Shown here: positions 5,484-6,171 of the stretch, in pieces
How the letters are laid out: each line of letters opens with the position of its first letter
How positions within the stretch are numbered: position 1 is the first letter of the stretch
Assembly: GCA_016207585.1 (NCBI GenBank)
Contig: JACQPI010000033.1
Coordinates: forward strand, 1 to 6,171
Length of the DNA stretch: 6,171 nucleotides
Direction of reading: 5' to 3'
From: Elusimicrobiota bacterium
GTDB lineage: Bacteria; Elusimicrobiota; Elusimicrobia; UBA1565; JACRDR01
Made by a program: the position numbers and the translations under genes
Notes under the pieces: model-generated
The model's database searches: none
Seen by the model: only the letters and a program-made list of their open reading frames with translations
Told to the model about the DNA's origin: nothing

Positions 5484-6171
5484 ATGGCGAGTCTCTTCGA
5501 CGCCCGATTTACGCTCGTGGATATCGGCGCGGCCGGCGGGGCGCACCCCCGCTGGGGAGCCTTCGGCAATATCGAGATCGTCGGTTTCGAGCCCTTCGAG
5601 GCGGAATTCCGAAAATTGAAAAATTCCAAGAACAGGCGCTGGCTCAACATCGGCCTCCACCAGGACCCGGGGACCTACCCCCTCCATATCACCCGCTATC
5701 CGACGAACGTCTCGCTGCTGGAACCGAACCGGGATGTGTTGTCCAACCTGCAATTTCCAATCGAGGATTTTGACGTCCTGCGCTCCGTCCCCATCCCTTG
5801 TGATTCTTTAGACAACGTCTGCCGCGAGCACGGCCTGCGGCCCCATGCCCTGAAGATAGACACGCAGGGTTCCGAGCTTTTCATCCTTCGGGGCGCCCGG
5901 CGGACGCTTGAGACTTCCGTGTTCTCGGTCGAGGTGGAGGTCGAATTCATACCGGCCTATAAGAACCAACCCCTGTTCCACGAGGTGCACGACTTCCTGA
6001 CGTCCACGGGCTTTCTCCTCATGGACTTGGGGAACCGCCTCCATGTCAAGGGTCGCCAGGCGGAGGGTCTCGGCGGCCCCAAGAGCCACTGGGTCACGGC
6101 CGACGCCCTCTATTTCAAGGCGTTGGGCCCCCTGGAACGCAGCCTGTCGTCCAAGGACGCCTCACTCGAAA
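5484..6171 (+). CDS. FkbM-family SAM-dependent methyltransferase, 5' part (3' end outside window)
   Basis: The ATG at 5484 opens a frame with no stop before the window end, giving 229 residues so far; FkbM-type proteins are usually 230-300, so little may be missing. It has a SAM-binding VDIGAAGGAHPRW (12-24), an acidic second-strand motif GFEPFEAEF (34-42), a TNVSLLEPN stretch (74-82) and the FkbM hallmark LKIDTQGSELFILRGA (123-138), followed by a beta-rich VEVEVEF end. The family O-methylates hydroxyls on sugars, polyketides and other small molecules; in polysaccharide clusters the substrate is usually a glycan residue. It begins six bases after the glycosyltransferase stop. Methylation of the added heptose or of a nearby sugar is a reasonable inference, not shown by the sequence. 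Confidence 0.86.
   Translation, partial: MASLFDARFTLVDIGAAGGAHPRWGAFGNIEIVGFEPFEAEFRKLKNSKNRRWLNIGLHQDPGTYPLHITRYPTNVSLLEPNRDVLSNLQFPIEDFDVLRSVPIPCDSLDNVCREHGLRPHALKIDTQGSELFILRGARRTLETSVFSVEVEVEFIPAYKNQPLFHEVHDFLTSTGFLLMDLGNRLHVKGRQAEGLGGPKSHWVTADALYFKALGPLERSLSSKDASLE

Noticed and set aside
1..6171. CRISPR array, tRNA/rRNA genes, insertion sequences, inverted-repeat terminators
   Set aside because: Nothing of these kinds was seen; there is no intergenic gap longer than 18 bases and no direct or inverted repeat stood out by eye.

Overview
The window is an almost entirely coding, GC-rich (roughly 60-65% by eye) segment from what looks like a Gram-negative (diderm) bacterium. It carries part of a surface-polysaccharide gene cluster (capsule, O-antigen or S-layer glycan). 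Every gene lies on the + strand, junctions overlap or are separated by at most 18 bases, and no terminator or clear promoter is visible, so it reads as one stretch of a long operon. Taxonomy cannot be fixed from the sequence. Base composition and cluster style would suit an uncultured GC-rich lineage (for example Elusimicrobiota, Omnitrophota or a deltaproteobacterial group), but that is only a guess.

Layout. Bases 2-631: the 3' two thirds of a Gfo/Idh/MocA-type sugar oxidoreductase, cut by the window edge. Bases 650-4346: a compact five-gene block made of a GHMP sugar kinase (HddA-like), a sugar-1-phosphate nucleotidyltransferase (HddC-like, GTG start), a SIS-domain isomerase (GmhA-like but divergent), a small transaldolase, and a HAD phosphatase (GmhB-like, TTG start). 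Bases 4353-5477: a GT-B (GT4-like) glycosyltransferase. From 5484 to the window end: an FkbM-type methyltransferase, cut at its 3' end.

How it fits together. GmhA, HddA, GmhB and HddC are the four enzymes known to turn sedoheptulose 7-phosphate into GDP-D-glycero-alpha-D-manno-heptose (isomerisation, C1 phosphorylation, C7 dephosphorylation, guanylylation). All four classes are here, together with a transaldolase, which can make sedoheptulose 7-phosphate from fructose 6-phosphate and erythrose 4-phosphate. The natural reading is a self-contained central-metabolism-to-activated-heptose module, followed by a glycosyltransferase that may use the activated sugar and a methyltransferase that may O-methylate the glycan.

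The most interesting points are the embedded transaldolase and the isomerase. The isomerase keeps the spacing of the GmhA active-site residues but changes two of them (Glu to Asp, Gln to Glu). The block may therefore be a variant heptose route, or a related pathway for a different ketose.
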